From Paracoccus albicereus (GTDB lineage: Bacteria; Pseudomonadota; Alphaproteobacteria; Rhodobacterales; Rhodobacteraceae), in contig NZ_JAKZEU010000006.1 of assembly GCF_024359525.1 (NCBI RefSeq), positions 1-64,000 of the forward strand: a stretch of DNA of 64,000 bases, read 5' to 3'. This document shows, one piece after another, positions 51,410 to 61,789 of the stretch. Positions within the stretch are counted from its first letter, which is position 1; each line of letters begins with the position of its first letter. The notes under the pieces were generated by a model, which saw only the letters and a list, made by a program, of their open reading frames with translations, was not told the origin of the DNA and did not search any database. Made by a program: the position numbers and the translations under genes.

Positions 51410-54274
51410 ATGGAACAGAAGTTCATCGAAATTCGCGGCGCGCGCGAACACAATCTGAAAAGCGTCGATATGGACATTCCGCGCGACCAGCTGGTGGTGA
51501 TCACCGGCCTGTCTGGCAGCGGCAAGTCCAGTCTCGCCTTCGACACGATCTACGCTGAAGGTCAGCGCCGTTACGTCGAAAGCCTGTCTGCCTATGCGCG
51601 GCAGTTCCTCGACATGATGGGCAAGCCGGATGTGGATCACATCAGCGGCCTGTCTCCCGCCATCAGCATCGAACAGAAGACGACCAGCAAGAACCCCCGC
51701 TCGACCGTCGGCACCGTCACCGAGATCTACGATTACCTGCGCCTGCTGTTCGCCCGCGCGGGCACGCCCTTCTCGCCCGCGACCGGCCTGCCGATCGAGG
51801 CGCAGCAGGTCCAGGACATGGTCGACCGCGTGATGGCGATGGAGGAAGGGACCCGCGCCTACCTGCTGGCGCCGATTGTCCGGGACCGCAAAGGCGAATA
51901 CCGCAAGGAATTCATCGAGCTTCGCAAGCAGGGTTTCCAGCGCGTCAAGGTGAACGGCGCCTTCCACGATCTGGACGAGCCGCCGACGCTGGACAAGAAG
52001 TTCCGCCACAACATCGATGTCGTGGTCGACCGGATCGTCGTGCGCGAGGGGCTGGAAACCCGTCTGGCCGATTCGTTCCGAACCGCGCTGGACCTGGCCG
52101 ACGGCATCGCGGTGCTGGAAACCGCACCGACCGAGGAGGGCGCCGAGCCCGAACGGATCACCTTCAGCGAAAACTTCGCCTGTCCGGTGTCGGGCTTCAC
52201 GATCCCCGAAATCGAACCGCGCTTGTTTTCGTTCAACGCCCCATTCGGCGCCTGCCCGGTCTGCGATGGCCTGGGCGTCGAGCTGTTCTTTGACGAACGG
52301 CTGGTCGTGCCCGACGCGGCGCTGTCGGTGGAAAAAGGCGCGCTCGCGCCCTGGTCCAAATCGAAATCGGCCTATCTGACGCAGACCGTCAACGCGCTGG
52401 CCAAGCATTACGGTTTCGACAAGAAGACGCCTTGGAAGGACCTGTCCGAAGACGTCCAGCAGATGTTCCTGCGCGGGTCGGGGAAGGATCAGATCAAGTT
52501 CCGCTTCGATGATGCCGGCCGCGTCTATGAGGTCAGCCGCGTGTTCGAGGGCGTGATCCCGAACATGGAGCGCCGTTTGCGCGAAACCGACAGCGCCTGG
52601 GTGCGCGAGGAGTTCGAGCGCTATCAGAACAACCGCCCCTGCGGTGCCTGCAACGGTTACCGCCTGAAGCCCGAGGCGCTGGCGGTCAAGATCGCCGGCA
52701 ACCATATCGGCGAGGTCGTGGAATTGTCGATCCGCGACGCGCTGGCCTGGATCGAGGAAGCGCCGGCCGCGCTGTCCAAGCAGAAGAACGAGATTGCGCA
52801 GGCGATCCTGAAGGAAATCCGCGAACGGCTGGGTTTCCTGGTCAATGTCGGTCTCGATTACCTGACGCTCAGCCGGGCGGCCGGGACGCTGTCAGGCGGC
52901 GAAAGCCAGCGCATCCGGCTGGCCAGCCAGATCGGCTCGGGCCTGACAGGCGTGCTTTACGTCCTCGACGAACCCTCGATCGGTCTGCACCAGCGCGACA
53001 ACGACCGGCTTTTGCGCACCCTGATGAACCTGCGCGATCAGGGCAATTCGGTGCTTGTGGTCGAACATGACGAGGATGCGATCCGCCACGCTGACTATGT
53101 CTTCGATATGGGTCCGGGCGCAGGCGTTCATGGCGGCACCGTCGTCGCGAAAGGCACGCCGGACGAAATCGCGGCCGATCCCGACAGCCTGACCGGCCAG
53201 TATCTGTCCGGCGCGCGCGAGATCGCGGTGCCTGCCGAGCGTCGCAAGGGCAACGGCAAGAAGGTCACCGTGGTCAAGGCCACCGGCAACAACCTCAAGG
53301 ACGTGACGGCAGAGTTTCCGCTGGGCAAGTTCGTCTGTGTTGCCGGCGTCTCGGGCGGTGGCAAGTCGACGCTGACCATCGAGACGCTGTTCAAGACGGC
53401 GAGCCTGCGGCTGAACGGCGCCCGACAGACCCCCGCCCCCTGCGAGACGATCAAAGGGCTTGAGCATCTGGACAAGGTCATCGACATCGACCAGCGTCCG
53501 ATCGGCCGCACGCCGCGCTCGAACCCGGCGACCTATACCGGCGCGTTCACCCCAATCCGCGACTGGTTCGCTGGTCTGCCCGAGGCGAAGGCACGAGGCT
53601 ACAAACCCGGCCGCTTCAGCTTCAACGTCAAGGGCGGCCGCTGCGAGGCTTGCCAGGGTGACGGCGTCATCAAGATCGAGATGCATTTCCTGCCTGACGT
53701 CTATGTCGAATGCGAGACCTGCAAGGGCAAGCGCTACAACCGCGAGACGCTGGAGATCCAGTTCAAGGGCAAGAGCATAGCCGACGTTCTTGATATGACG
53801 GTCGAAGACGCGCAGTCCTTTTTCGCCGCGGTACCGTCGATCCGTGAAAAGATGGATGCGCTGATGCAGGTGGGCCTTGGCTATATCAAGGTCGGCCAGC
53901 AGGCGACGACGCTGTCGGGCGGCGAAGCGCAGCGCGTGAAGCTGTCGAAAGAGTTGTCGCGCAGGTCCACGGGCCGCACGCTCTACATCCTCGACGAGCC
54001 GACGACCGGCCTGCATTTCGAGGATGTGCGCAAGCTGCTGGAGGTGCTGCACGAGCTGGTCGATCAGGGCAACACGGTGATCGTGATCGAACACAATCTG
54101 GACGTCATCAAGACCGCTGATTGGATCATCGACATCGGCCCCGAGGGCGGCGATGGCGGCGGCAGGATCGTGGCCACCGGCACGCCCGAGGATGTGGCCG
54201 GCGTCGAGGCCAGCCATACCGGGCACTACCTCGCCCCGATGCTGAACCACGCGCGGGTGAAGGCGGCCGAGTGA
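51410..54274 (+). CDS. uvrA: Excinuclease ABC subunit A
   Basis: DNA-damage sensor of nucleotide excision repair; a UvrA dimer loads UvrB at lesions. The 954-residue protein has two ABC ATPase modules. The first has Walker [11 protein letters not shown] and signature [16 protein letters not shown]. The second has [10 protein letters not shown] and [16 protein letters not shown], with Walker [11 protein letters not shown]. Zinc modules are seen as CPVCDGLG...CGACNGYR and CEACQGDG...[10 protein letters not shown]. Start ATG 51410 gives the usual [18 protein letters not shown] LexA box upstream predicts SOS induction. Confidence 0.97.
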   Translation: MEQKFIEIRGAREHNLKSVDMDIPRDQLVVITGLSGSGKSSLAFDTIYAEGQRRYVESLSAYARQFLDMMGKPDVDHISGLSPAISIEQKTTSKNPRSTVGTVTEIYDYLRLLFARAGTPFSPATGLPIEAQQVQDMVDRVMAMEEGTRAYLLAPIVRDRKGEYRKEFIELRKQGFQRVKVNGAFHDLDEPPTLDKKFRHNIDVVVDRIVVREGLETRLADSFRTALDLADGIAVLETAPTEEGAEPERITFSENFACPVSGFTIPEIEPRLFSFNAPFGACPVCDGLGVELFFDERLVVPDAALSVEKGALAPWSKSKSAYLTQTVNALAKHYGFDKKTPWKDLSEDVQQMFLRGSGKDQIKFRFDDAGRVYEVSRVFEGVIPNMERRLRETDSAWVREEFERYQNNRPCGACNGYRLKPEALAVKIAGNHIGEVVELSIRDALAWIEEAPAALSKQKNEIAQAILKEIRERLGFLVNVGLDYLTLSRAAGTLSGGESQRIRLASQIGSGLTGVLYVLDEPSIGLHQRDNDRLLRTLMNLRDQGNSVLVVEHDEDAIRHADYVFDMGPGAGVHGGTVVAKGTPDEIAADPDSLTGQYLSGAREIAVPAERRKGNGKKVTVVKATGNNLKDVTAEFPLGKFVCVAGVSGGGKSTLTIETLFKTASLRLNGARQTPAPCETIKGLEHLDKVIDIDQRPIGRTPRSNPATYTGAFTPIRDWFAGLPEAKARGYKPGRFSFNVKGGRCEACQGDGVIKIEMHFLPDVYVECETCKGKRYNRETLEIQFKGKSIADVLDMTVEDAQSFFAAVPSIREKMDALMQVGLGYIKVGQQATTLSGGEAQRVKLSKELSRRSTGRTLYILDEPTTGLHFEDVRKLLEVLHELVDQGNTVIVIEHNLDVIKTADWIIDIGPEGGDGGGRIVATGTPEDVAGVEASHTGHYLAPMLNHARVKAAE

Positions 54275-54310
54275 TCGCTGACAGCAGTGCGCCGTGGCAG
54301 ATGCTGGCCG

Positions 54311-54730
54311 TCAGCCGCCGTCGCGGTACATGGCCTCGGGGATGTTGACGACGCGGCATCCCTGATCGTCGAATTCGCGATTGAACGGACCCCTAGCCCG
54401 ATCAGGCGCAGTTTCGAACGTCGCGCAAAGCCGCAGGTTCTCGTCGTCAATCGGCTCGATCCGGTAGGCTTCGCCGGTCTGGCGATCGGCCCGTTGCGGG
54501 ATGTCCGGACAGGATTCGGTCGCGGTCGGATCGGTGACGAAGGCGCGTGCTTCCATCGACAGGCAGCGAAGCTGGTTCTCGATCTCGCTCAGATCGACGC
54601 GCCGCTGGTCGTCACGCCGCTCAGCGCGGCCCTGTGCCGGACCGCCTGCAATCATGATGCCGCCTGCGATGGCAACCACCGCAAGGGCGGAGATCGCCGC
54701 AGTCGCCCATCCCTGCGCGGCCCTAGCCAT
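54311..54730 (-). CDS. Hypothetical single-pass periplasmic protein
   Basis: The 139-residue protein has one hydrophobic N-terminal helix (TAAISALAVVAIAGGIMIAGG, about residues 10-30). A hydrophilic periplasmic part with four cysteines follows (QLRCLSME, ESCPDI, LRLCATF, DQGCRVV), perhaps forming two disulfides. No family is recognised. GGAGGAGTTGG just upstream is a strong ribosome site for ATG 54730. It overlaps the preceding gene by eight bases, so the two are coupled. Rhodobacteraceae often carry such a pair, but I cannot name a function. Confidence 0.75.
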   Translation of the reverse strand: MARAAQGWATAAISALAVVAIAGGIMIAGGPAQGRAERRDDQRRVDLSEIENQLRCLSMEARAFVTDPTATESCPDIPQRADRQTGEAYRIEPIDDENLRLCATFETAPDRARGPFNREFDDQGCRVVNIPEAMYRDGG

Positions 54731-55340
54731 CCAACTCCTCCCGGCAATAGGCCAGCACCAGCGCTCCCTCTATCGCGACCAGCGCGACCTTGGCGATGAA
54801 GCGCGACGACAGGTCACCGTTCAGGAACACATAGAGCACGGTCACCAGATCGCAGACCAGCGCGAGAATCGCGATCAGCGTCACCAGCGAGGCGATCCAG
54901 CGCCGCACCAAGGAACGCTGCCGCGCGGCCTGATCGTCACCACGCCGGTTGGCCCGGTGGTTCAGGTACAAAAACAGCGGCAGGAACGCGATCAGCGCCG
55001 CGATGGGCCAGCGCAGGACCCCCTGCCCCGAATAATAGATCTCTGTCGGGTCGGGCAGAAGCCGATTGATGATCCCGAAACCCAGCATCACGGTGTAGAT
55101 GACGACGTTGGCCAGCGCGATGAACAGAAGCCCGTAAAGCAACGCTTCCCGTGCCGATACATAGGCCGACGGCCGTGGCACCGGCGGCAGGCCCGGAGAG
55201 ACGGCCCAGCGGTCCAGCGCCCCCTCGATCTCGCGCGCCGACCAGCCGGCATCCGTCAGCGCGGCGGTGACATCGGCCCGGTCGCGCCCCTCCGCCAGTG
55301 CCTGCCGCACGAATTCGCCAAGCACGTCGCCGCTTTTCAT
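54723..55340 (-). CDS. DUF5671-like four-helix membrane protein
   Basis: The 205-residue protein has an N-terminal helical cytoplasmic part (DVLGEFVRQALAEGRDRADVTAALTDAGWSAREIEGAL, a UBA/SHOCT-like helical hairpin). Four membrane helices follow (LLYGLLFIALANVVIYTVML, WPIAALIAFLPLFLYL, IASLVTLIAILALVCDLVTVLYVF, IAKVALVAIEGALVLAY). That is the DUF5671 layout. GGAGGCGGA directly before ATG 55340 fixes the start; the longer open frame upstream lacks one. Function unknown. Confidence 0.78.
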   Translation of the reverse strand: MKSGDVLGEFVRQALAEGRDRADVTAALTDAGWSAREIEGALDRWAVSPGLPPVPRPSAYVSAREALLYGLLFIALANVVIYTVMLGFGIINRLLPDPTEIYYSGQGVLRWPIAALIAFLPLFLYLNHRANRRGDDQAARQRSLVRRWIASLVTLIAILALVCDLVTVLYVFLNGDLSSRFIAKVALVAIEGALVLAYCREELDG

Positions 55341-55479
55341 TCCGCCTCCATCCGTCTCGCGATCATGCGTCAGCGACCCGACGCTCGCCAGTCGGAAAAT
55401 TTCCGACTTTTCGCTTGCGCCTTCCGCCGGACTTTCATACATCACCCTCCACCGGCGGCTGAGGCCATCGGGACGGAGT

Positions 55480-55554
55480 GCGGGCGTAGCTCAGGGGTAG
55501 AGCATAACCTTGCCAAGGTTAGGGTCGTGAGTTCGAATCTCATCGCCCGCTCCA
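55480..55554 (+). tRNA. tRNA-Gly (anticodon GCC)
   Basis: GCGGGCG pairs with CGCCCGC in the acceptor stem, followed by T and encoded CCA. The anticodon arm AACCT-TGCCA-AGGTT gives GCC, and GTTCGAATC is the T-loop. Length 75 with CCA. Confidence 0.97.
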
Positions 55555-55596
55555 AAACAAAAAGGCCGGACCTTCACGGGTCCGGCCTTTTTGTTT
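55555..55596. terminator. Bidirectional 18-bp terminator after tRNA-Gly
   Basis: Positions 55555-55572 and 55579-55596 are exact reverse complements (A/T-rich outer ends, GGCCGGACC core) around a six-base loop TTCACG. T-runs end both strands. It ends the tRNA transcript and, on the minus strand, the dehydrogenase gene that stops at 55623. Confidence 0.95.
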
Positions 55597-55622
55597 GGCA
55601 TCAGCTCCTGCAATGGACGGCG

Positions 55623-58112
55623 TCAGCCGTCCACCCGGATACGCGCATTGGTGGGATCATAGGGCGAATCCTCGGCCACTTCGGCATCGTAAAGGTTGCC
55701 CAGCATCCGAACCTTCAGCTTCGTGCCCGGTGTCGCCAGATCGGGGCGGACATAGCCCATGCCGATCTGCTTGCCGAATCCCACCGAATATCCGCCCGAA
55801 GTCAGGCGCCCGACCCGCTCGCCATTGGCGAAAAGCCCTTCACGACCCCAGGGATCGGCATCGTCGGGCCCGTCGATCAGCAGCGTCACGCAAAGGCTGC
55901 GGATACCCTTGTCCTGCATCGCCGCCTTGCCGTTGAAATCCTTGTCCAGATCGACGAAGCGGTCCAGCCCGGCCTCCAGCGGTGTCGCGTCGCGGCCCAG
56001 CTCGGTTCCGAAGGCACGATAGCTTTTCTCCTGCCGCAGCCAGTTCTGCGCCCGCGCACCGACCAGCTTCAGCCCGTGCTTCTCGCCCGCCTTGATCAGC
56101 AGATCCCACAGGTAGCGCCCGAATTCGATCGGATGATGCAGTTCCCAGCCGAGTTCGCCCGTGTAAGCCACGCGAATCGCACGGACCGGCGCCATCATCA
56201 GTTCGATCTCGCGCATCGAAAGCCACGGAAACCGCTTGTTCGACAACGCCGTCTCGGGCTCGGCATCGCGGATCAGGTCGGCGAGGATCGCGCGGCTGTT
56301 CGGACCGGCCAAGGCGAAGACACCCCACTGGTTGGTCACATCGTGGATGTCGACCGCGCCGAATTCACCGCCCATCTCTTCGGCCATCTTGCGCAGGTAG
56401 TCGCTGTCATAGTCCGCCCAGGCACCGGCGGAGATCAGGTAGTAGCGGTCTTCGGCCAGCCGCACGATCGTGTATTCCGTCCGCGTCGTGCCGGTTTCGG
56501 TCAGCGCGTAGGTCAGGTTGATGCGACCGACCTTGGGAAGCTTGTTGGTGGTGAACCAGTCGAGGAATTGCGTCGCGCCGGGTCCCGAAACCTCGTGCTT
56601 GGCAAAGGCCGAAGCGTCGATCAGGCCCGCCGTCTCTCGCAGCGCCTGCGCCTCGTCACGCGCGTATTGCCACCAGCCGCCGCGGCGGAAGCTGCGGGAA
56701 TCGTGATCGCTGAAACCCTGCGGCGCGTAATAGTTCGGCCGTTCCCATCCGTTCACCTGACCCATCTGCGCGCCCGCCGCAATCTGGCGGTCATAGGCGG
56801 GTGCGGTGCGCAGCGGACGGCAGGCCTCTCGTTCCTCGTCGGGGTGATGCAGCACGAAGACGTTGGCGTAGGCTTCCTCGTTCTTGCGCGCGGCATATTC
56901 CGTGGTCATCCAGCGCCCGAACCGCTTGGGGTCGAGGCTCGCCATGTCGATCTCGGCCTCGCCCTCGGTCATCATCTGGGTCAGGTAGTGGCCAATGCCG
57001 CCCGCCGCGGTGATCCCGAAGCTGAACCCTTCCGCCAGCCACATGTTGCGCAGGCCGGGCGCCGGGCCGACCAACGGGTTGCCATCGGGGGTGTAGCAGA
57101 TCGGGCCGTTGAAATCGTCCTTGAGGCCGACTTCCTCGGACGAGGGGATGCGGTGGATGAAGGACATGTATTCCTCCTCGATCCGCTCCAGGTCCAGGGG
57201 GAACAGGTCGGCGCGGAAGCCTGCCGGCACCTCATAGGGGAAGCGCGCGGGGGCGCCGTCCTCATAGGGGCCGAGAATCCAGCCGCCGCGTTCCTCGCGC
57301 ACATACCATTTCGCATCGGCGTCGCGCAGGACCGGATGTTCGGGGTGGCCTTCAGCGCGAAAGGCGGCCAGGGCCGGGTCGCGATCCGTCACGATGTATT
57401 GGTGCTCGACCGGGATCGCGGGGATCTTGATGCCCAGAAGCCGCGCGGTCCGCTGCGCGTGGTTGCCGGTCGCGGTGACGACATGCTCGGCATGGATCTC
57501 GAACGTCTCGCCCGCGCCGACCAGGTTGCCGCCGCGATCGACCATCCGCTCGCAGGTGACGATCCATTCCTCTCCGGTCCAACGATAGCCGTTGACCTGG
57601 ATCTTGCGCTCCAGCGTGGCGCCCGCCATCCGCGCGCCCTTGGCCATGGCCTGCGTTACGTCGGCGGGGTTGATGTAGCCGTCGGTCGGGTGGAACAGCG
57701 CGCCCTTCAGATCCTCGGTCCGGACCAGCGGCCAGCGGTCCTTGATCTGCTGCGGCGTCAGGAATTCGTGCTCGATCCCGATCGTCTCGGCGGTCGAGGA
57801 ATACAGCTTGTATTCGTCCATCCGCGCATCGGTCTGGGCCATGCGCAGGTTGCCACAGCGGGTAAAGCCGGCGTTCAGGCCGGTTTCTTCTTCCAGCCGG
57901 GCATACAGTTTGACCGAGTAATCGTGGATGTGCCCGGTCGCGTAACCCATGTTGAACAGGGGCAGCAGCCCCGCCGCGTGCCAGGTCGAGCCCGCGGTCA
58001 ACTCGTCGCGTTCAACCAGCATCGTGTCCCAGCCTGCCTTGGCAAGATGGTAGGCGATGCCGCATCCCACCGCGCCGCCGCCGACAACCAAGGCCTTTAC
58101 ATGGGTTTTCAT
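55623..58112 (-). CDS. Dimethylglycine/sarcosine dehydrogenase-like FAD and folate enzyme
   Basis: Oxidative demethylase of N-methylated glycine derivatives, with the one-carbon unit passed to tetrahydrofolate. The 829-residue protein has an N-terminal FAD-binding DAO domain (ALVVGGGAVGCGIAYHLAKAG; AGSTWHAAGL is the flavin-linking His motif region of dimethylglycine dehydrogenase). The aminomethyltransferase (GcvT) half follows from about residue 430 (RGGWWQYARDEAQALRETAGLIDASAFAKHEVSGPGA). Near 780, SGGYSVGFGKQIGMGYVRP closes it. Several paralogues act on glycine betaine products, sarcosine or DMSP, so the exact substrate is open. Confidence 0.88.
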   Translation of the reverse strand: MKTHVKALVVGGGAVGCGIAYHLAKAGWDTMLVERDELTAGSTWHAAGLLPLFNMGYATGHIHDYSVKLYARLEEETGLNAGFTRCGNLRMAQTDARMDEYKLYSSTAETIGIEHEFLTPQQIKDRWPLVRTEDLKGALFHPTDGYINPADVTQAMAKGARMAGATLERKIQVNGYRWTGEEWIVTCERMVDRGGNLVGAGETFEIHAEHVVTATGNHAQRTARLLGIKIPAIPVEHQYIVTDRDPALAAFRAEGHPEHPVLRDADAKWYVREERGGWILGPYEDGAPARFPYEVPAGFRADLFPLDLERIEEEYMSFIHRIPSSEEVGLKDDFNGPICYTPDGNPLVGPAPGLRNMWLAEGFSFGITAAGGIGHYLTQMMTEGEAEIDMASLDPKRFGRWMTTEYAARKNEEAYANVFVLHHPDEEREACRPLRTAPAYDRQIAAGAQMGQVNGWERPNYYAPQGFSDHDSRSFRRGGWWQYARDEAQALRETAGLIDASAFAKHEVSGPGATQFLDWFTTNKLPKVGRINLTYALTETGTTRTEYTIVRLAEDRYYLISAGAWADYDSDYLRKMAEEMGGEFGAVDIHDVTNQWGVFALAGPNSRAILADLIRDAEPETALSNKRFPWLSMREIELMMAPVRAIRVAYTGELGWELHHPIEFGRYLWDLLIKAGEKHGLKLVGARAQNWLRQEKSYRAFGTELGRDATPLEAGLDRFVDLDKDFNGKAAMQDKGIRSLCVTLLIDGPDDADPWGREGLFANGERVGRLTSGGYSVGFGKQIGMGYVRPDLATPGTKLKVRMLGNLYDAEVAEDSPYDPTNARIRVDG

Positions 58113-58229
58113 GGCGCATGCCCCTCATATTTCACGCAACTCTCTTGCCAGAGCGCGCCTGATCGCGAAAGTTCGGCGCGACGGTTTGCGACCGAAAGCG
58201 ACCTCTGACGACAAATGGAAGGACAGCCC

Positions 58230-59549
58230 ATGCAACTGACCATCGACGAAGCGCTGACGCGCGGCGGTGCGGGGGCGTTCCAGAAGCGTCTGCTGGGCAT
58301 CTTCGGGCTCGTCTGGGCGGCGGACGCGATGCAGGTCATCGCCGTGGGCTTCGCCGCCGCATCGCTCGCCTCGACCTTCGGGCTGTCCATTCCCGAAGCA
58401 TTGCAGACCGGCACGATCTTCTTTCTGGGCATGTTCGCGGGCGCCTGGCTTTTCGGTCGACTGGCCGACCGGATCGGGCGTCGCAACGTGCTGATGCTGA
58501 CGGTGGCCTGCGACGCCATATTCGGCATCGCCTCGGCCTTCGCCGGCAATTTCGAACTGCTGCTGATCCTGCGGTTCCTGACCGGCGCGGCGGTGGGCGG
58601 CACCCTGCCCGTCGATTACGCGATGATGGCCGAATTCCTGCCGCCGAAAAACCGTGGCCGCTGGCTGGTCTTCCTGGAAGGCTTCTGGGCCGTTGGCACC
58701 ATCGTCATCGCCCTGACCGCCTGGATCGCATCCAGCATGGGCATCAAGGAAGCGTGGCGCGTGATCTATTTCGTCGCGGCCGTGCCCGCGGTCATCGGAA
58801 TCTTCCTGCGCCTCTGGGTGCCGGAATCGCCGATGTACCTGCTGCGCCGCCGCCGCGAGCCCGACGCGCGCGAGGTGATGAACGCGGTTCTGGCAGAAAA
58901 CGGGGCCGAGCGCCTGCCTGACGACGCGCGTCTGATCCTGCCCGCCCCGGACAAGGGCGTCGAAAAGGGCGGTATCTTCGCCCCGATCCTTCGTTCGCGC
59001 ACGATCGCCATTCTGCTGGTCTGGCTGCTGGTGTCAGTTTCCTACTATGGCATCTTCATCTGGATGCCGCTGCGGCTGGCCAGCGAGGGCTTCGGCTTCG
59101 TGCGCGGCTACGGCTTCCTTGTCCTCGTCGCACTGGCCCAGATCCCGGGCTACGCGCTGGCCGCCTGGGGGGTCGAGCGGTACGGTCGCAAGCCGACGCT
59201 GCAGGCCTTCCTGATCCTGTCGGCGGCCGGATGTTTCCTGTTCACGCTGACCTATTCGCCGATCCTGATCGCGACCTCGATGCTGCTGATGAGCTTCGCG
59301 CTGCTGGGTACCTGGGGCGCGCTCTATGCCTTCACCCCAGAGCTTTATCCCACCCGCCTGCGCGGCACCGGCATGGGCACCGCAAGCGCAATGGCCCGCC
59401 TGGGCGGCCTGGCCGCACCGACCATCGTGGCGCGCGTCGTCGAACAGGGCTTTGGTCTCGCCATCGGCATGTTCGCCGCCTGCCTCGTCGCGGGCGCGGT
59501 GGCGTTGATGCTGGTGAAGACCGAAACGAAGGGCCGCGTGCTGGGCTAG
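58230..59549 (+). CDS. MFS carrier, sugar/aromatic-acid:proton symporter type
   Basis: Twelve-helix inner-membrane transporter of 439 residues. Motif A is GRLADRIGRRNVLM between helices 2 and 3. RFLTGAAVGGTLPVDYAMMAEFLPPKNRGRWL (helix 4-5) and ELYPTRLRGTGMG (helix 10-11 loop) are typical of the SP/AAHS symporter group related to SV2. AAGGA at 58219-58223 fits ATG 58230; an upstream in-frame ATG at 58215 lacks a ribosome site. It is divergent from the dimethylglycine-dehydrogenase-like gene, so it may import a related substrate; this is inference. Confidence 0.88.
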   Translation: MQLTIDEALTRGGAGAFQKRLLGIFGLVWAADAMQVIAVGFAAASLASTFGLSIPEALQTGTIFFLGMFAGAWLFGRLADRIGRRNVLMLTVACDAIFGIASAFAGNFELLLILRFLTGAAVGGTLPVDYAMMAEFLPPKNRGRWLVFLEGFWAVGTIVIALTAWIASSMGIKEAWRVIYFVAAVPAVIGIFLRLWVPESPMYLLRRRREPDAREVMNAVLAENGAERLPDDARLILPAPDKGVEKGGIFAPILRSRTIAILLVWLLVSVSYYGIFIWMPLRLASEGFGFVRGYGFLVLVALAQIPGYALAAWGVERYGRKPTLQAFLILSAAGCFLFTLTYSPILIATSMLLMSFALLGTWGALYAFTPELYPTRLRGTGMGTASAMARLGGLAAPTIVARVVEQGFGLAIGMFAACLVAGAVALMLVKTETKGRVLG

Positions 59550-60547
59550 AGCATCGACGGAAGAACCAGATCCGGGGGGCGGTGGCCGTCGGCGAAGGTC
59601 TTGATGTTGATGATGACCTTCTCGCCCATCTCGGCGCGGCCCTCGATCGTGGCGCTGCCCATATGCGGCAGAAGGACCACGTTCGGCAGTTCGCGCAGGC
59701 GGGGATTGATCTCGTGTCCGTGCTCGAAGACGTCGAGGCCGGCGCCCGCGATTTCGCCCGCGCGCAGCATCCGGGTCAGGGCGTTCTCGTCGATCACCTC
59801 TCCACGTGAGGTGTTCACGACGACGGCCGAGGGTTTCATCAGCTTCAGCCGCCGGGCGTTCAGCAGATGGAATGTCGACGGCGTATGCGGCGCGTTGACG
59901 CTGATGATATCCATCCGCGCCAGCATCTGGTCCAGGCTTTCCCAGTAGGTCGCGGACAGGTCCGTCTCGATCTCGGGGCGGAGGCGCTTGCGGTTGTGGT
60001 AATGGACCTGCATGCCGAACACGTTGGCCCGCCGCGCGACCGCCTGCCCGATCCGGCCCATCCCAAGGATACCCAGACGCCGCCCGCCGACGCGTCCGCC
60101 CAGATGCGCGGTCGGTGACCAGCCGCCCCAGCGGCCTGCCTGCATCTCAGCCAGACCCTCGGGAATGCGGCGGGTCACGGCGAGGATCAGCGCCATCGTC
60201 ATGTCGGCCGTGTCCTCGGTGACCACGCCCGGTGTATTGCTGACCAGGACGCCACGCTGGCGGGCGGATTGAACGTCGATATGGTCCACGCCCGCGCCGT
60301 AATTCGCGATCAGTTTCAGACGGTCGCCCGCCTGCGCCAGCATGTTCGCGTCGATCTGGTCGGTCACGGTCGGCACAAGAATGTCGGCGCCGCGCATGGC
60401 CGCCACGATTTCATCGCGCGACATCTTCGCGTCGGTTTCGTTCAAGGCGACGTCAAACAGCTCCTTCATTCGCGTCTCGACCGTCTCGGGCAGGCGGCGT
60501 GTCACCGCGACACGCAGCCGCGAAGAGGGCGAGGCGGATGGGGGCAT
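59546..60547 (-). CDS. D-2-hydroxyacid dehydrogenase (glyoxylate/hydroxypyruvate reductase type)
   Basis: NAD(P)-dependent reductase of 2-oxo acids, 333 residues. The Rossmann motif is GRRLGILGMGRIGQAVARRA. The substrate arginine is in VVNTSRGEVIDENAL, the acid in GLDVFEHGHEINPRL, and the catalytic histidine in VVLLPHMGSATIEGR. NYGAGVDHIDV is the GAGVDHID hallmark of glyoxylate reductases. Its TAG stop shares the CTAG palindrome with the stop of the convergent MFS gene. Confidence 0.9.
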   Translation of the reverse strand: MPPSASPSSRLRVAVTRRLPETVETRMKELFDVALNETDAKMSRDEIVAAMRGADILVPTVTDQIDANMLAQAGDRLKLIANYGAGVDHIDVQSARQRGVLVSNTPGVVTEDTADMTMALILAVTRRIPEGLAEMQAGRWGGWSPTAHLGGRVGGRRLGILGMGRIGQAVARRANVFGMQVHYHNRKRLRPEIETDLSATYWESLDQMLARMDIISVNAPHTPSTFHLLNARRLKLMKPSAVVVNTSRGEVIDENALTRMLRAGEIAGAGLDVFEHGHEINPRLRELPNVVLLPHMGSATIEGRAEMGEKVIINIKTFADGHRPPDLVLPSML

Positions 60548-60706
60548 GAACGAACCTCTTCTAGCTGTCGGCCGTGCGGTGGCACGCTTTCATTGGCAAA
60601 GCGCTTATGGCAAACTGCCCGTGATGTGCGACCGGCACAAGTCCCCGACAGACGGGACGGCACCAAGGTCGCGATCGCCAAGAAAAAGACGACGAGCGGG
60701 CAGGAC

Positions 60707-61312
60707 ATGAACAAACTCAACGGGCTGGCGCCGTGCGCCACTGCGTTCGCATGGGCTGTGATGGCGGTGCTTTGGTCGGGTCCTGCCGCGGCGCAGGATC
60801 CCGGCATGACCCCCGAAGCGCAGGCAGCACAGCTGATCCAGGCGCAAAGCGCCGATGCGCAGATCACACGACGCACCGATCCCAACCGTGGCGCGATCAC
60901 CAATCTGCCCCTGCCCCGCTATGTCAGCCTGAAGGGCGGCGAAGGCAACGCGCGGCGTGGCCCCAGCCTGTCGCACCGGATCGATTGGGTGTTCCGGCAC
61001 GCCGGGATGCCGCTGCGGGTGGTCGCCGAATTCGGTCACTGGCGCCGGGTCGAGGATCGCGACGGCGCCGGGGGCTGGGTGCACTATTCACTGCTGTCCG
61101 GTGTGCGCACGGTGATCGTGGAACAGGACATGACCGAGTTGCTTGCGCGCCCCGCCACCGGTTCCGATGTCGTGGCCCGTGCCGAGGCGGGTGCGATCCT
61201 TCGCCTGGGCGAATGCGAGCCAGATTGGTGCCGGGTCTCGGGTGGTGGACAGCGCGGGTGGGTCCCGAAGACGACGATCTGGGGCGTCGATCCCGACGAG
61301 ACCCGCGAATAG
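60707..61312 (+). CDS. Exported SH3-domain protein
   Basis: The 201-residue protein has a signal peptide (residues 1 to about 28, ending AAAQ). A disordered linker rich in Gln and Ala follows, then two bacterial SH3-like repeats: LPRYVSLKGGEGNARRGPSLSHRIDWVF and VVARAEAGAILRLGECEPDWCRVSGGGQRGWVPKTTIWG. The SH3_4 pattern is often found in envelope proteins binding peptidoglycan or partner proteins. Start ATG 60707 is chosen because it begins the signal peptide. The much longer open frame upstream is shadow of the antisense dehydrogenase gene. Confidence 0.85.
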   Translation: MNKLNGLAPCATAFAWAVMAVLWSGPAAAQDPGMTPEAQAAQLIQAQSADAQITRRTDPNRGAITNLPLPRYVSLKGGEGNARRGPSLSHRIDWVFRHAGMPLRVVAEFGHWRRVEDRDGAGGWVHYSLLSGVRTVIVEQDMTELLARPATGSDVVARAEAGAILRLGECEPDWCRVSGGGQRGWVPKTTIWGVDPDETRE

Positions 61313-61324
61313 TCCGGAGGAGCG

Positions 61325-61762
61325 CTACATCACGGAAGCGGTGATCGCGGCCGACCGTGCGGCGGCGCCTGCCGCATCGATCGTCCGTTGTGCATCGGGT
61401 GCGGCACAACTGAGATAGGTCAACGTCACACCGTCATCCGTCATGTGAAGTTCACCCGGCGCGCTTTCCAGCCGGACGTTCCGGGTGAAGTTGCTCCCCT
61501 CGCCGGTACAGGCCAGGACCGCATCGCCCGTCGTCTGATCGTAAGACGAGACCGTGCAACTGGATTCGTAGAAGCGGAAGTTGCCGCCCGTGACCGACAG
61601 GCTGGTCAGCGAGTTGGGCTGGCCGCATTCGGTTCGCGCAAGGTTGTAGTCGCCCGCCAGCGCGGCGATCCCGGCGGGAGGCGTGCCCTTTCCGTCGGAC
61701 GGCGCGACGGCACATCCCGCCAGACCCAGGGTCGCGGCAGCAACGAGATAGGTGATCTTCAT
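61325..61762 (-). CDS. Small lipoprotein, function unknown
   Basis: The 145-residue protein begins MKITYLVAAATLGLAGCAVAP. LAGC is a lipobox, so C18 should be lipid-modified. The mature part is beta-rich with repeated Gly/Ser/Thr and Cys residues (ARTECGQPNS, YESSCTVSS, VLACTGEG, LSCAAP) and faintly resembles META/heat-shock-type lipoproteins. AGGGA lies about ten bases upstream. An ATG two codons earlier (61768) is possible. It lies 27 bases downstream of the peptidase gene on the same strand, so it may be cotranscribed. Confidence 0.75.
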   Translation of the reverse strand: MKITYLVAAATLGLAGCAVAPSDGKGTPPAGIAALAGDYNLARTECGQPNSLTSLSVTGGNFRFYESSCTVSSYDQTTGDAVLACTGEGSNFTRNVRLESAPGELHMTDDGVTLTYLSCAAPDAQRTIDAAGAAARSAAITASVM

Positions 61763-61789
61763 GGTCATCGTTCCCTGTCTGGGCGGCGC

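Noticed and set aside
54501-58208. 1235-codon plus-strand open frame across tRNA-Gly and the dehydrogenase gene
   Set aside because: It reads straight through a tRNA gene and a terminator and is antisense to a well-supported enzyme.
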